Of a stretch of 64,000 nt of DNA, positions 1 to 9,333 are shown in pieces (positions within the stretch are counted from its first letter, which is position 1; each line of letters begins with the position of its first letter). The stretch is from Mycolicibacterium goodii (lineage in GTDB: Bacteria > Actinomycetota > Actinomycetes > Mycobacteriales > Mycobacteriaceae). The stretch lies in the NCBI RefSeq assembly GCF_001187505.1, contig NZ_CP012150.1, forward strand, positions 5,180,048-5,244,047. Reading direction: 5' to 3'. The notes under the pieces were generated by a model. The model saw only the letters and a program-made list of their open reading frames with translations. It searched no databases and had not been told where the DNA came from. Both the position numbers and the translations under genes were made by a program.

Positions 1-1246
1 GCTGTCCGGCTGCGCCGGAACCGGTGGCCCCGCCGACGACGAAGCCTCCTCCGGTGTCGGCGATGTGCCCACCGACACCTCGGCCACCGTCCGGGTGCTG
101 ATGGAGAACGTGCCCGACACCGACATCGTGCAGGGCCTGGTCGGGCAGTTCAACCAGAAGTACCCGGACATCAAGGTCGAGATCGAGACCATGACGTTCG
201 ACCAGATGCGCGACCGGCTGGTGTCGTCGTTCCAGGCCGCGCAGCCGGCCTACGACCTGATCGTGGTGGACAACCCGTGGATGGACGACTTCGCCGACGC
301 GGGCTTCCTGCAGCCGCTCAACGACCGCATCGCCGCGACCACCGGCTTCGACCCGGACGACTTCTTCCCGTCGCTGACCGACATCACCGACGTCGACGGC
401 ACCACCTACGGCGTGCCGTTCTACAACTACGCGCTCGGCTACATCTACAACAAGAACGACCTGGCCGCCGCCAAGGCGTCGGTGCCTGCCGACCTCGACA
501 CCCTGGTGCGCACCTCGCAACAGCTCAAGACCGCCGACCGGGCCGGTATCGCGATGCAGCCGCAGCGGGGCTACAAGATCTTCGAGGAATGGGCCAACTG
601 GCTGTTCGCCGCGGGCGGTTCCATCTACGACAAGGACGGCAACCCGACGCTGGACACCGAGCAGGCCGCCCGCGCGCTCGACGCCTACATCGAGACCTAC
701 CGCACGGCCGCGCCGGCCAACAGCCTGTCCTGGGGCTTCGACGAGGCGTTCCGGTCGGTGTCCAGCGGCAAGGCCGCATCGATGGTGGGCTACAACTGGA
801 ACCTGCCCGCGCTCAACGACCCGACCGGGGCGTCGGGTGAACGCGCCGGACAGTTCGCGCTGGCGCCGATTCCCGGCGGCAAGTCGGCACTGGGCCTGTG
901 GAGCTGGGCCATCCCGGCCAACTCCGCGGCCTCCGACGCGGCGTGGGCGTTCATCTCCTGGATCACCTCGCCGGAGATCGACGCCGAACGCGTCGCCAAG
1001 GGCGGTGCGGTGGTCCGCAAGAGTTCGCTGACCAACCAGAAGGTGCTCGCCGAGGGCTACGGTGAGGAGTACTACCGCACGGTCGGGGAGATTCTCAGCG
1101 ACGCTTCCCCGCTCACCCAGGGCAAGGGCGGCGAGGAGATGATCCAGGCCGTGGGCACCGAACTCAACGACGCCGTCGCGGGCAACAAGAGCGTCGCCGA
1201 CGCGCTGCGTGACGCCCAGGCGGCGGTGGAGCGAATCCAGAAGTGA
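1..1246 (+). CDS. Sugar ABC transporter substrate-binding lipoprotein, 5'-truncated
   Basis: Extracellular solute-binding protein, family 1 type, delivering a sugar to the permeases encoded just downstream. The reading frame is open from base 2 and begins Leu-Ser-Gly-Cys, a lipobox, so the start codon and the hydrophobic part of the signal peptide lie before the window. The mature part has the periplasmic-binding fold expected of CUT1 binding proteins, with a D-LIVVDNPWMDDF-like stretch and aromatic residues typical of sugar pockets. The GTG at 65 is internal and should not be taken as the start. It is followed 40 bp later by the first permease, so this is the first visible gene of a four-gene importer operon. 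The substrate cannot be read from the sequence. Confidence 0.9.
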   Translation, partial: LSGCAGTGGPADDEASSGVGDVPTDTSATVRVLMENVPDTDIVQGLVGQFNQKYPDIKVEIETMTFDQMRDRLVSSFQAAQPAYDLIVVDNPWMDDFADAGFLQPLNDRIAATTGFDPDDFFPSLTDITDVDGTTYGVPFYNYALGYIYNKNDLAAAKASVPADLDTLVRTSQQLKTADRAGIAMQPQRGYKIFEEWANWLFAAGGSIYDKDGNPTLDTEQAARALDAYIETYRTAAPANSLSWGFDEAFRSVSSGKAASMVGYNWNLPALNDPTGASGERAGQFALAPIPGGKSALGLWSWAIPANSAASDAAWAFISWITSPEIDAERVAKGGAVVRKSSLTNQKVLAEGYGEEYYRTVGEILSDASPLTQGKGGEEMIQAVGTELNDAVAGNKSVADALRDAQAAVERIQK

Positions 1247-1286
1247 CGGTGCGGGATCCGGCGGCCACGTCGAGGAGGGGTCGCAG

Positions 1287-2150
1287 ATGAAGTTCAAGTA
1301 CGGCATGCTCATGCCGCTGCTGGCCCTGTTCGCCGTGGCCGTCGGATTCCCGCTGTGCTACGCGGCATACCTGTCCGTCACCGACTACAGACTCACCGAC
1401 CGCGAACCCCCCGATTTCGTCGGCACCGCGAACTTCGCGAGGGCACTGACCAATTCGGCCTTCTGGGAGGCCTTCGCGACCACCTCGATCTACGTGGTGA
1501 TCGCCGTGTGCGGCGAACTGGTGCTCGGTTTCGCCCTCGCGCTCGCCCTGCACCAGCAACGCTGGGCCAAGGACCTGTCCCGCGCAATCGTGCTGGCCCC
1601 GATGTTCATCACCCCGATCGCGGTCGGCCTGATCTTCCGGTTCCTGCTCAACGACCAGATCGGCGCCGTCCCCGCCCTGCTGCACGCGATCGGGGCCGAC
1701 TACGACTTCTTCGGCGCGGGCCGGGCGCTGTTCACGCTGGCGTTCATCGACATCTGGCAGTGGACGCCGTTCATGGTGCTGCTGATCCTGGCCGGGCTGG
1801 AATCCATGCCCAAACAACCCATGGAGGCCGCGCGTGTGGACGGCGCCGGGCCCGTCTACCGGCTACGCCGGGTGCTGATCCCGATGCTGGCGCCGGTGCT
1901 GACCGTGGCGGTGCTGCTGCGCGGACTCGACGCGCTGCGGGTCTTCGAATACGTCTACGCCACCACGCGCGGCGGACCGGGCACCGAAACCCAAACCCTG
2001 CAGTACTACATGTATCTCGAAGGCATCCAGTTCTTCCGGCTGGCGCAGGCCAGCGCCATGGCCTTCATCGTGCTGGTGCTGGTCCTCGCGGTGATCGTGG
2101 TGGCCTTCCGGACGATGGAGCGCACCCGCGAAAGGACGCCCGCCCGATGA
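1287..2150 (+). CDS. Sugar ABC transporter permease (MalF/UgpA type)
   Basis: Integral membrane permease of a CUT1 carbohydrate importer, 287 residues, about six transmembrane helices. The first helix is at residues 7-25. The cytoplasmic EAA loop, which docks on the ATPase, is near residues 183-200 (EAARVDGAG...). I chose the ATG at 1287 because GAGGAGGGG lies 7-15 nt upstream; the frame is open further upstream but that stretch is not hydrophobic and overlaps the binding-protein gene. Its stop overlaps the next permease start by four bases (ATGA), so the two are translationally coupled. It should form a heterodimer with the product of 2147-2962. Confidence 0.92.
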   Translation: MKFKYGMLMPLLALFAVAVGFPLCYAAYLSVTDYRLTDREPPDFVGTANFARALTNSAFWEAFATTSIYVVIAVCGELVLGFALALALHQQRWAKDLSRAIVLAPMFITPIAVGLIFRFLLNDQIGAVPALLHAIGADYDFFGAGRALFTLAFIDIWQWTPFMVLLILAGLESMPKQPMEAARVDGAGPVYRLRRVLIPMLAPVLTVAVLLRGLDALRVFEYVYATTRGGPGTETQTLQYYMYLEGIQFFRLAQASAMAFIVLVLVLAVIVVAFRTMERTRERTPAR

Positions 2151-2962
2151 GCCGGCCGCGCTGGTTGGAGACGCTGCGCATCACGGTGCTCACCGCGGCG
2201 TTCCTGTTCGTGCTGTTCCCGATCCTGTGGGTGGCGCTGGCGAGTTTCAAGTCGCCCGCGCAGATGTCCGAGCCGTTCCTGTTCGTGTTCCGCCCCACCA
2301 TGGCCAACTGGCAGGCGGTGCTGGAATCCGGCATCTTCGCCGCGGCGGGCCGCAGCGCCGTCGTCGGCGTCCTCACCGTGGGCATCAGCCTGATCGTCGG
2401 CAGCATGGGCGCCTACGCGATCGCGAAGTACCGGGCCGGCGGGTCACTCACCCGCTTCGGCATGCTGGCCGCCCAGGTGGTGCCGCCCGCGGTGATGGTG
2501 TTCCCGTTCCTCACCATGGCGCACGCCCTGCGGATGACCGACACGTTGGCGCCGGTGATCTTCGCGCACCTGTCGTTCGTCCTGCCGCTCGTCACCTGGT
2601 TTCTGATCGGGTTCTTCGAATCCGTGCCGCCCTCGCTTGAGGAGCAGGCCCGCGTCGACGGGTTCACCCGCTGGCAGGCGTTCCGGTTGGTGGTGCTGCC
2701 CCAGGTGTATCCGGGCATCGGCGCCGCGGGCATCTTCGGCTTCACGCTGTCGTGGAACGACCTGTTCTACGGCCTGATCCTGGCGCCGGGCAACGCCGCG
2801 ATCCTGCCGGTGGCGATCGCGAACTTCAACACGTTCCGCGGCGTGCAGATCGGAACCATGAGCGCGGCGATCATGATCGCGATCATCCCGGTCGTGATCG
2901 CCAGCTTCTTCATCCAGCGACGCCTGGTCCAGGGGATCAGCGGCGGCGCGGTCAAGTACTAG
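2147..2962 (+). CDS. Sugar ABC transporter permease (MalG/UgpE type)
   Basis: Second permease of the CUT1 importer, 271 residues, with an N-terminal helix (residues 11-31) and about five more. The EAA motif EEQARVDGFTRWQAF is near residues 164-180, as in MalG. The ATG at 2147 overlaps the stop of the preceding permease by four bases. The long in-frame extension upstream is antiparallel noise from the first permease gene. The gene ends 18 bp before the ATPase gene, completing the order binding protein - permease - permease - ATPase. Confidence 0.92.
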   Translation: MSRPRWLETLRITVLTAAFLFVLFPILWVALASFKSPAQMSEPFLFVFRPTMANWQAVLESGIFAAAGRSAVVGVLTVGISLIVGSMGAYAIAKYRAGGSLTRFGMLAAQVVPPAVMVFPFLTMAHALRMTDTLAPVIFAHLSFVLPLVTWFLIGFFESVPPSLEEQARVDGFTRWQAFRLVVLPQVYPGIGAAGIFGFTLSWNDLFYGLILAPGNAAILPVAIANFNTFRGVQIGTMSAAIMIAIIPVVIASFFIQRRLVQGISGGAVKY

Positions 2963-2980
2963 ACAAGCGAGGTTCGGACA

Positions 2981-4033
2981 ATGGCATCGGTGACCTTCTC
3001 CAAGGTCGAAAAGGTCTATGGCGCAGTCACGGTCGTCAAGGATCTCGACCTTGAGCTCGCCGACGGCAGCCTGACGGTGCTGGTCGGGCCGTCCGGCTGC
3101 GGCAAGACGACGTCGCTGCGCATGCTCGCGGGCCTGGAACCGGTCACCTCGGGCACCATCCACATCGGTGACCGCGACGTCACGACACTCGAACCGCGCG
3201 ACCGCGATATCGCGATGGTGTTCCAGAACTACGCGCTGTACCCGCATCTCACGGTCCGGGAGAACATCGCGTTCCCGTTGCGCGCCACCAAGGTTGCCCG
3301 CACGGAGGCGTTGAAGCGGGCCGACGACATCGCCGAGTCGCTCGGTCTCGGCAAGCTGGTGTCACGCAAACCCAAGGACCTCTCCGGCGGTCAGCAGCAG
3401 CGGGTCGCGATCGGCCGGGCGATCATCCGCGAACCCGCGGTGTTCCTGTTCGACGAGCCGCTGAGCAACCTCGACGCCAAGCTGCGCGTGGAGACCCGCA
3501 CCGAGCTGCTGCGCCTGCAGCGCAGGCTCGGCATCACGGCGTTGTACGTGACGCACGACCAGGAAGAGGCGATGACGCTGTCGGACCGCATCGTGGTGAT
3601 GCGCGACGGCCGCATCGCCCAGGCAGGCCCGCCCGAGCAGGTGTACCGCAGGCCCGCCGACACGTTCGTCGCGACCTTCGTCGGTAGTCCCAAGATGAAC
3701 CTCGTCGACGGCGCGGTCAGCGGCGGTGAACTGCGCACCGAGACCGGTCTGCGCATCCGGGTCGGCGGACCGGACGCCGCCGCGGTGACGATCGGTGTGC
3801 GCCCCGATGATCTGATCCTCACGCCGGTTCCGGCATCGGAGGGACCCACCGTCGAACTGGTGGAGCTGCTCGGGCCCCGCGCGATCGTCACCGTGCGCTG
3901 CGGGGAAACCCGGCTCACCAGCGTGGTGGACGCGCCGTCGCTGGCCGAGATCCCCACCGGCACAACGGTCGAACTCTCCGCGCGCGATGTGCACCGGTTC
4001 GACGTCGCCACCGGGACGCGGCTGCCGGACTGA
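2981..4033 (+). CDS. Sugar ABC transporter ATP-binding protein (MalK/SugC/UgpC type)
   Basis: ATPase powering the CUT1 importer, 350 residues. Visible motifs in order: Walker A GPSGCGKTT (36-44), Q-loop VFQNYALYPH (about 82-91), signature LSGGQQQR (about 134-141), Walker B VFLFDEPLSNLD, and the H-loop THDQ. The C-terminal 110 residues match the regulatory TOBE/OB region of MalK-type proteins (VGSPKMN linker followed by a beta-rich part with IGVRPDD). GAGG lies upstream of the ATG. Such ATPases can serve several CUT1 importers, so exclusive partnership with the upstream permeases is an inference from gene order. It converges on the ATP-grasp gene, with only 11 bp between the stops. Confidence 0.93.
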   Translation: MASVTFSKVEKVYGAVTVVKDLDLELADGSLTVLVGPSGCGKTTSLRMLAGLEPVTSGTIHIGDRDVTTLEPRDRDIAMVFQNYALYPHLTVRENIAFPLRATKVARTEALKRADDIAESLGLGKLVSRKPKDLSGGQQQRVAIGRAIIREPAVFLFDEPLSNLDAKLRVETRTELLRLQRRLGITALYVTHDQEEAMTLSDRIVVMRDGRIAQAGPPEQVYRRPADTFVATFVGSPKMNLVDGAVSGGELRTETGLRIRVGGPDAAAVTIGVRPDDLILTPVPASEGPTVELVELLGPRAIVTVRCGETRLTSVVDAPSLAEIPTGTTVELSARDVHRFDVATGTRLPD

Positions 4034-4044
4034 ACCGGCGGAGT

Positions 4045-4992
4045 TCAGGTCCTCCGGTGCGACAACGGCCCGAGCCCGAACCGCTCCAGCGCGCGCTCCA
4101 CCCCGAGCGCGAATTCGCGCTCGGCACCGGCACGTTCGTCGGTGCCGAGCTGACGAAAACCCAGTGACGGTTCGACGAGTTCGAGCTCCAGCAGCCGCGG
4201 ATCGTCCGGCCCGCCGATCACGTCGACCCGCGCGTACAGCAGATCCTCGGGTTCGATGTCGAACAACTGCGTCACGGCCCACACCGCCAACCGGCCCACC
4301 CGCCACACCTGCTCGTCGGGGTCGGCCGGCGACAGCGTCTCCTGCGCATAGGTTCCCGACGGGTCGAACTCGGGGGTCTGACCGGGCGGCGGCAGCAGCG
4401 GACCCTTGGTGAAGGCATGCGACTGTTCACCGCCGAGGAACACCAGCGCGGTCTCCCCGTCGGCGATCCGGGGATCGTAGGGCTGTGTGAGCACCGCCCG
4501 GCCCTGCCGCTGCAACGCCACGGCGTGCGCGAGCGCGGCCACCCGGTCGGCGAATCGCAGCGCACCGGCCGAGCCTGCACCGACCGCGGGTTTGACGACG
4601 ATTTCGCCGTCCAGGCTCGCCGGGATCTGCACCTCGTCGTCGACGGCGAAGTACCTCGTCGGCACCACCGGCACACCGAGGCGGGCCAGATCGTCGAGAT
4701 ACCGCTTGTCGGTGTTCCATTCGACGATCTCCGGCGCGTTGAGCAGGTTGCGCACCGAACGGGTCCACGACAGGAACTCCGGCAGCCGCTCGGTGTAGTC
4801 CCAGGTGGCCCGCAGGATCACCAGATCCGCCGCGAGGGTCTCCGGGTCATCCCAGGACAGCCAGCGGGCATGCAGACCGCGGTGCCGCAGCGCGGCCACC
4901 AGCCCGTCGTCGTCGCCGTCGCCCTCGGGCAGCGCCGCGCAGGACGCGAGGACGACGCGGGGATGGAACACATCCGGACGGGCGAGCTTCAC
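4045..4992 (-). CDS. ATP-grasp (RimK/glutathione-synthetase-like) protein of unknown substrate
   Basis: A 315-residue protein with an ATP-grasp pattern: EWNTDKRYL near 91-99 starts the fold, DGEIVVKPAVGAGSAG (129-143) holds the ATP-contacting Lys134 and a small-residue loop, and the metal-ligand region is LYARVDVI (252-259) plus ELELVEPSLGF (269-279). Enzymes of this fold join a carboxylate to an amine or thiol with ATP; the acceptor here is unknown. I placed the start at GTG 4992 because a TATCAT -10 element lies exactly six bases upstream, which fits a leaderless transcript. The start is 18 bp from that of the divergent quinone oxidoreductase gene. Confidence 0.75.
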   Translation of the reverse strand: MKLARPDVFHPRVVLASCAALPEGDGDDDGLVAALRHRGLHARWLSWDDPETLAADLVILRATWDYTERLPEFLSWTRSVRNLLNAPEIVEWNTDKRYLDDLARLGVPVVPTRYFAVDDEVQIPASLDGEIVVKPAVGAGSAGALRFADRVAALAHAVALQRQGRAVLTQPYDPRIADGETALVFLGGEQSHAFTKGPLLPPPGQTPEFDPSGTYAQETLSPADPDEQVWRVGRLAVWAVTQLFDIEPEDLLYARVDVIGGPDDPRLLELELVEPSLGFRQLGTDERAGAEREFALGVERALERFGLGPLSHRRT

Positions 4993-4998
4993 GAGTGG

Positions 4999-5004
4999 AT
5001 GATA
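4999..5004 (-). promoter_or_regulatory. Putative -10 (TATCAT) for a leaderless ATP-grasp transcript; may also serve qor
   Basis: On the minus strand TATCAT fits the mycobacterial -10 pattern TANNNT and is followed by six bases and then the GTG at 4992. Read on the plus strand the overlapping hexamer GATGAT (4998-5003) lies seven bases before the GTG at 5011 of the divergent gene. The same few bases could therefore act as the -10 for both directions. This is pattern evidence only. Confidence 0.45.
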
Positions 5005-5010
5005 GGTGGC

Positions 5011-5991
5011 GTGTATGCCATCGAAGTCGCCGAGACCGGCGGACCCGAAGTCCTGAACTACGTCGAACGTCCCGAGCCCTCCCCCGGGCCCGGCGAGGTG
5101 CTGATCAAAGCCGACGCGATAGGTGTCAACTTCATCGACACCTATTTCCGGTCGGGGCTGTATCCGCGTGAGCTGCCGTTCGTCGTCGGCGCCGAGATGT
5201 GCGGCACGGTGGCCGCCGTCGGCGACGACGTCGCGGCACTCAAGGTCGGTGACCGCGTGGTCACGGCCAACGCGGTGGGCGCCTACGCCGAATACTGCGT
5301 GGCCCCGGCCGATTTCGTGGCCTACGTTCCCGACGGGGTCGCCCCCGAGGACGTCGCCTCGGCACTGCTCAAGGGCATGACCGCGCACTACCTGCTGAAG
5401 TCGACCTATCCGGTGCAACCGTCGGACACCGTCCTGGTGCATGCGGGTGCGGGCGGCGTCGGGCTCATCCTCACCCAGTGGGCGACCAGCCTCGGCACCC
5501 GGGTGATCACCACGGCGTCGACCCCTGAGAAGGCCGAACTGTCGCGGAAGGCCGGTGCGGTCGAGGTGCTGGAGTATCCGGACCCCGACGATCCGAAGGC
5601 GTTCGCCGCCCGCGTCCGCGACCTCACCGGCGGCGCCGGGGTGGCCGCGGTGTACGACGGCGTGGGTGCGTCGACGTTCGAGGCGAGCCTGGCGAGCCTG
5701 GCGGTGCGCGGCACCCTGGCGCTGTTCGGGGCGTCCAGCGGCCCGGTGCCGCCGTTCGACCCGCAACGCCTCAACCAGGCGGGTTCGGTGTTCCTGACCC
5801 GTCCGACACTGGCGCACCACACCCGCACGGCCGACGAGTTCTCCTGGCGTGCGGGTGAGCTGATCGCCGCGATCGCCGACGGATCCATCAAGATCACCGT
5901 GGGCGGCAAGTATCCGTTGGCCGAGGCCTCCCGGGCCCACACCGACCTGCAGGGCCGCAAGACCGTGGGGTCGATCGTGCTGATCCCGTAG
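5011..5991 (+). CDS. qor: NADPH:quinone oxidoreductase, zinc-free MDR family
   Basis: Cytosolic NAD(P)H-dependent quinone or enone reductase of the medium-chain dehydrogenase superfamily, 326 residues. The family signature GVNFIDTYFRSGLYP is at 38-52 and the dinucleotide loop VHAGAGGVG at 143-151. The cysteine ligands of zinc MDR enzymes are absent, as expected for the QOR branch. I start at GTG 5011 (Val-Tyr-Ala-Ile-Glu-Val), which matches the usual N-terminus of mycobacterial Qor; an ATG at 4999 would add four residues. In mycobacteria this gene sits next to ctaB, as here. It ends in front of a strong hairpin shared with convergent ctaB. Confidence 0.88.
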   Translation: MYAIEVAETGGPEVLNYVERPEPSPGPGEVLIKADAIGVNFIDTYFRSGLYPRELPFVVGAEMCGTVAAVGDDVAALKVGDRVVTANAVGAYAEYCVAPADFVAYVPDGVAPEDVASALLKGMTAHYLLKSTYPVQPSDTVLVHAGAGGVGLILTQWATSLGTRVITTASTPEKAELSRKAGAVEVLEYPDPDDPKAFAARVRDLTGGAGVAAVYDGVGASTFEASLASLAVRGTLALFGASSGPVPPFDPQRLNQAGSVFLTRPTLAHHTRTADEFSWRAGELIAAIADGSIKITVGGKYPLAEASRAHTDLQGRKTVGSIVLIP

Positions 5992-5997
5992 TGGCGC

Positions 5998-6030
5998 GGG
6001 GGCGGTGACCCGTCGCGGGTCGCCGCCCCC
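5998..6030. terminator. Hairpin between convergent qor and ctaB
   Basis: A 14-bp stem (GGGGGCGGTGACCC against GGGTCGCCGCCCCC, one T-G wobble) with a five-base loop GTCGC. It starts seven bases after the qor stop and ends 20 bp before the ctaB stop. No T tract follows on either strand, as is common for presumed terminators in high-GC actinobacteria. It is placed to act on both strands. Confidence 0.6.
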
Positions 6031-6049
6031 GGCCACCGGACAGCCTGCC

Positions 6050-6976
6050 TCAGAACAGGGTGGGCAGGGCCAGCGCCGAGTCGATGGCCAGCGCGCAGAA
6101 CACCACCGCCAGATAGTTGTTGGACTGCAGGAACAGCCGCAGCGGCTTGACTGGCTCGCCGCGTTTCACCCCCGAGTACAGCTGGTGGGCCATCACCAGG
6201 AACCAGGCACCGGCCAGCAGCGCCACCGCGCCGTACAGCCATCCGGTGGCCAGCGCCAGCGCCAGCGTGGTGAGCACCGTCAGCCAGGTGTAGATGAGGA
6301 TCTGGCGGGTGACCACACGTTCGGTGGCGACCGCGGGCAGCATCGGCACACCGGCGGCCTTGTAGTCGTCCTTGTAGCGCATCGCCAGCGCCCAGGTGTG
6401 CGGCGGTGTCCAGAAGAAGATGATCAGGAACATCACCAGCGCGGGCCACTGGATGGTGCCGGTGACCGCCGACCAGCCGATCATCACGGGCATGCAGCCG
6501 GCCGCACCGCCCCACACCACGTTCTGCGAGGTGCGGCGCTTGAGCAGCAGCGTGTAGACGAAGACGTAGAACGCGATGGTGGCGACCGCGAGGATCCCGG
6601 ACAGCAGGTTGGTGGACACCCACAGCCAGCAGAACGACGTCACCGTCAGCACCAGGCCGAAGATGAACGCATGCCGCGTCGGCACGGTCGCCCTGGCCAG
6701 CGGTCTGCGCGCGGTGCGCTTCATCACCTTGTCGATGTCGGCGTCGGCGACACAGTTGAGCGTGTTGGCGCCCGCCGCGGCCAGCATGCCGCCCACCAGG
6801 GTGTTGAGGATCAGCAGGGGGTCAACGGTGCCCCGGTCCGCCAACAACATCGCCGGGATGGTCGTCACCAGCAACAGCTCGATGACCCGCGGTTTTGTCA
6901 GCGCCAAATAGGCCAGAAACGTGGTCCGGATTCGGCGTGGCGTCCAGCTGATGAGCCGGCGCTCGCGAATGCTCAC
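6050..6976 (-). CDS. ctaB: Protoheme IX farnesyltransferase (haem O synthase)
   Basis: UbiA-family membrane prenyltransferase that adds a farnesyl group to haem B to give haem O, a precursor of haem A for cytochrome aa3 oxidase. It has 308 residues and about eight or nine transmembrane helices. The Asp-rich motif [20 protein letters not shown] is near 75-94 and the second conserved loop [13 protein letters not shown] near 202-214. The GTG start is preceded by GAGGAG eight bases upstream. It diverges from the transketolase gene across 232 bp, the order known in mycobacteria. Confidence 0.95.
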   Translation of the reverse strand: MSIRERRLISWTPRRIRTTFLAYLALTKPRVIELLLVTTIPAMLLADRGTVDPLLILNTLVGGMLAAAGANTLNCVADADIDKVMKRTARRPLARATVPTRHAFIFGLVLTVTSFCWLWVSTNLLSGILAVATIAFYVFVYTLLLKRRTSQNVVWGGAAGCMPVMIGWSAVTGTIQWPALVMFLIIFFWTPPHTWALAMRYKDDYKAAGVPMLPAVATERVVTRQILIYTWLTVLTTLALALATGWLYGAVALLAGAWFLVMAHQLYSGVKRGEPVKPLRLFLQSNNYLAVVFCALAIDSALALPTLF

Positions 6977-7208
6977 GCAAATAACTCCTCAGTGGCGTCA
7001 CGTGGCTTCTACTACAGACGATGGTAGACGGCCGGGGTGGAAGCGCCGAATCGCAGGGGTCGGTTCGGGGTCGGCGGGGAGAAATTCGGGTAGATGAATT
7101 CCCAGTGATCGCGGACGGCCAGTCTGCGTTGGATGAGCCGACTCCCACTAGGGTGTTTGGTGAAGAAGCAAGTCAAGCCTGAGCACAGAGCAGAATTAGG
7201 AGTGAGTC
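6977..7208. promoter_or_regulatory. Divergent promoter region between ctaB and tkt
   Basis: No gene is seen here. On the plus strand TAGGGT at 7149-7154 fits a -10 for tkt and would give a leader of about 48 nt ending in TTAGGAG near the tkt start. TTGGAT at 7129-7134 is too close to be an ideal -35. On the minus strand TACCAT near 7019-7024 is a possible -10 for ctaB. The middle (7030-7100) is G-rich without evident repeats. These calls are weak. Confidence 0.4.
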
Positions 7209-9299
7209 GTGACCACGGCCGAAGAGATCACCGCTCTCACCCAGCCCAACCACCCCGACGATTGGACCGAACTCGACACCCTCGCGGTCGACACGGCCCG
7301 GGTGCTGGCGGCTGACGCGGTCCAGAAGGTCGGCAACGGCCACCCCGGTACGGCGATGAGCCTGGCGCCGCTGGCCTACACGCTGTTCCAGCGCCAGATG
7401 CGTCACGACCCCAGCGACACCCACTGGCTGGGTCGCGACCGTTTCATCCTGTCCTGCGGGCATTCCAGCCTGACCCTGTACATCCAGCTCTACCTCGGCG
7501 GGTTCGGCCTGGAGCTCTCCGACATCCAGTCGTTGCGCACCTGGGGCTCGAAGACCCCGGGTCACCCGGAGTTCCGCCACACCAAGGGTGTGGAGATCAC
7601 CACCGGGCCGCTCGGCCAGGGTCTCGCCTCGGCCGTCGGCATGGCGATGGCCGCCCGCTACGAGCGCGGCCTGTTCGACCCGGACGCCGAACCCGGCACC
7701 AGCCCCTTCGACCATCACATCTACGTCGTCGCTTCCGACGGCGACATGGAGGAGGGGGTGACCAGCGAGGCGTCGTCGCTGGCGGGCACCCAGCAGCTGG
7801 GCAACCTGATCGTCATCTGGGACGACAACAAGATCTCCATCGAGCACAACACCGACATCGCCTTCAGCGAGGATGTGGCCGCGCGCTACCGCGCCTACGG
7901 CTGGCATGTGCAGGAGGTCGAGGGCGGCGAGAACGTGGTCGGCATCGAGCGGGCTCTCGAAGAGGCGCGCAAGGTCACCGACAAGCCGTCGTTCATCGCG
8001 CTGCGGACCATCATCGGCTACCCGGCGCCCAACAAGATGAACACCGGTGGTGTGCACGGCTCGGCGCTCGGCGCCGACGAGGTCGCGGCCACCAAGAAGG
8101 TCCTCGGCTTCGACCCTGAGAAGACCTTCGAGGTGCGCGACGAGGTCATCACCCACACCCGTGAGCTGGTGGCCCGCGGCAAGAAGGTCCACGACGAGTG
8201 GCAGGTCGACTTCGACGCGTGGGCCAAGCGCGAACCCGAGCGCAAGAAGCTGCTCGACCGGCTGCTCGCCAACGAACTGCCCGAGGGCTGGGACGCGGAC
8301 CTGCCGCACTGGGACCTCGACGCGAAGCCGATCGCGACGCGCGCGGCATCCGGCGCGGTGCTCGCGGCCGTCGGGCCGAAGCTGCCGGAGCTATGGGGCG
8401 GCTCGGCCGACCTCGCGGGCAGCAACAACACCACGATCAAGGGCGCCGATTCGTTCGGCCCGCCGTCGATCTCGACCGAGGACTGGAACGCCGCCTGGTA
8501 CGGCCGCACACTGCACTTCGGTGTGCGCGAGCATGCGATGGGCGCGATCCTGTCCGGCATCGTGCTGCACGGTCCGACGCGCGCCTACGGCGGAACATTC
8601 CTGCAGTTCTCGGATTACATGCGGCCCGCGGTGCGTTTGGCCTCGTTGATGGACATCGACACGATCTACGTGTGGACCCACGATTCGATCGGTCTGGGCG
8701 AGGACGGTCCCACGCACCAGCCGATCGAGCACCTCGCGGCGCTGCGGGCCATCCCGCACCTGTCGGTGGTGCGCCCGGGTGATCCCAACGAGACCGCGTA
8801 CGCGTGGAAGACCGTGCTGGAGCGCGGCGCAGGCAGCGGCCCGGTCGGCATGATCCTGACTCGCCAGCCGATCCCGGTGCTGGACGGCACCGATCCCGAG
8901 GGCGTGGCCCGCGGCGGCTACGTGCTGGGCGGCACCCCGGAGAAGAACCCGGATGTCGTGATCATCGGCACCGGTTCGGAGCTGCAGCTCGCGGTGGGCG
9001 CGCAGAAGCTGCTGGCGGACAAGGGAATCACCGCCAGTGTGGTGTCGATGCCGTGCGTCGAGTGGTTCGAGTCGCAGCCCAAGGAGTACCGCGACTCGGT
9101 GCTCCCGCCCGCGGTGTCGGCGCGGGTGGCGGTCGAGGCTGCTGTGGCGCAGAGTTGGTACAAGCTGGTCGGCGACACCGGCGAGATCGTCTCGATCGAG
9201 CACTACGGCGAGTCGGCCGACGACAAGACGTTGTTCCGCGAGTTCGGTTTCACCCCGGAAGCGGTGGCCGCTGCGGCGGAGCGATCGCTCGAGAATTGA
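7209..9299 (+). CDS. tkt: Transketolase
   Basis: Thiamine-diphosphate enzyme moving two-carbon ketol units between pentose, hexose and other sugar phosphates in the non-oxidative pentose-phosphate pathway; 696 residues. The ThDP/metal motif runs [18 protein letters not shown] (about 177-194). The substrate-binding histidines fall in HPGTAM near the N-terminus and in the [17 protein letters not shown] loop near 495-511. The GTG start has AGGAG about nine bases upstream. It heads the operon tkt-tal-zwf-opcA-pgl, where later genes overlap by four bases, so oxidative and non-oxidative branches are made together. Confidence 0.97.
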   Translation: MTTAEEITALTQPNHPDDWTELDTLAVDTARVLAADAVQKVGNGHPGTAMSLAPLAYTLFQRQMRHDPSDTHWLGRDRFILSCGHSSLTLYIQLYLGGFGLELSDIQSLRTWGSKTPGHPEFRHTKGVEITTGPLGQGLASAVGMAMAARYERGLFDPDAEPGTSPFDHHIYVVASDGDMEEGVTSEASSLAGTQQLGNLIVIWDDNKISIEHNTDIAFSEDVAARYRAYGWHVQEVEGGENVVGIERALEEARKVTDKPSFIALRTIIGYPAPNKMNTGGVHGSALGADEVAATKKVLGFDPEKTFEVRDEVITHTRELVARGKKVHDEWQVDFDAWAKREPERKKLLDRLLANELPEGWDADLPHWDLDAKPIATRAASGAVLAAVGPKLPELWGGSADLAGSNNTTIKGADSFGPPSISTEDWNAAWYGRTLHFGVREHAMGAILSGIVLHGPTRAYGGTFLQFSDYMRPAVRLASLMDIDTIYVWTHDSIGLGEDGPTHQPIEHLAALRAIPHLSVVRPGDPNETAYAWKTVLERGAGSGPVGMILTRQPIPVLDGTDPEGVARGGYVLGGTPEKNPDVVIIGTGSELQLAVGAQKLLADKGITASVVSMPCVEWFESQPKEYRDSVLPPAVSARVAVEAAVAQSWYKLVGDTGEIVSIEHYGESADDKTLFREFGFTPEAVAAAAERSLEN

Positions 9300-9333
9300 T
9301 CGGGCACCGAACAACTAGCAGAAGAGGCGAAAC

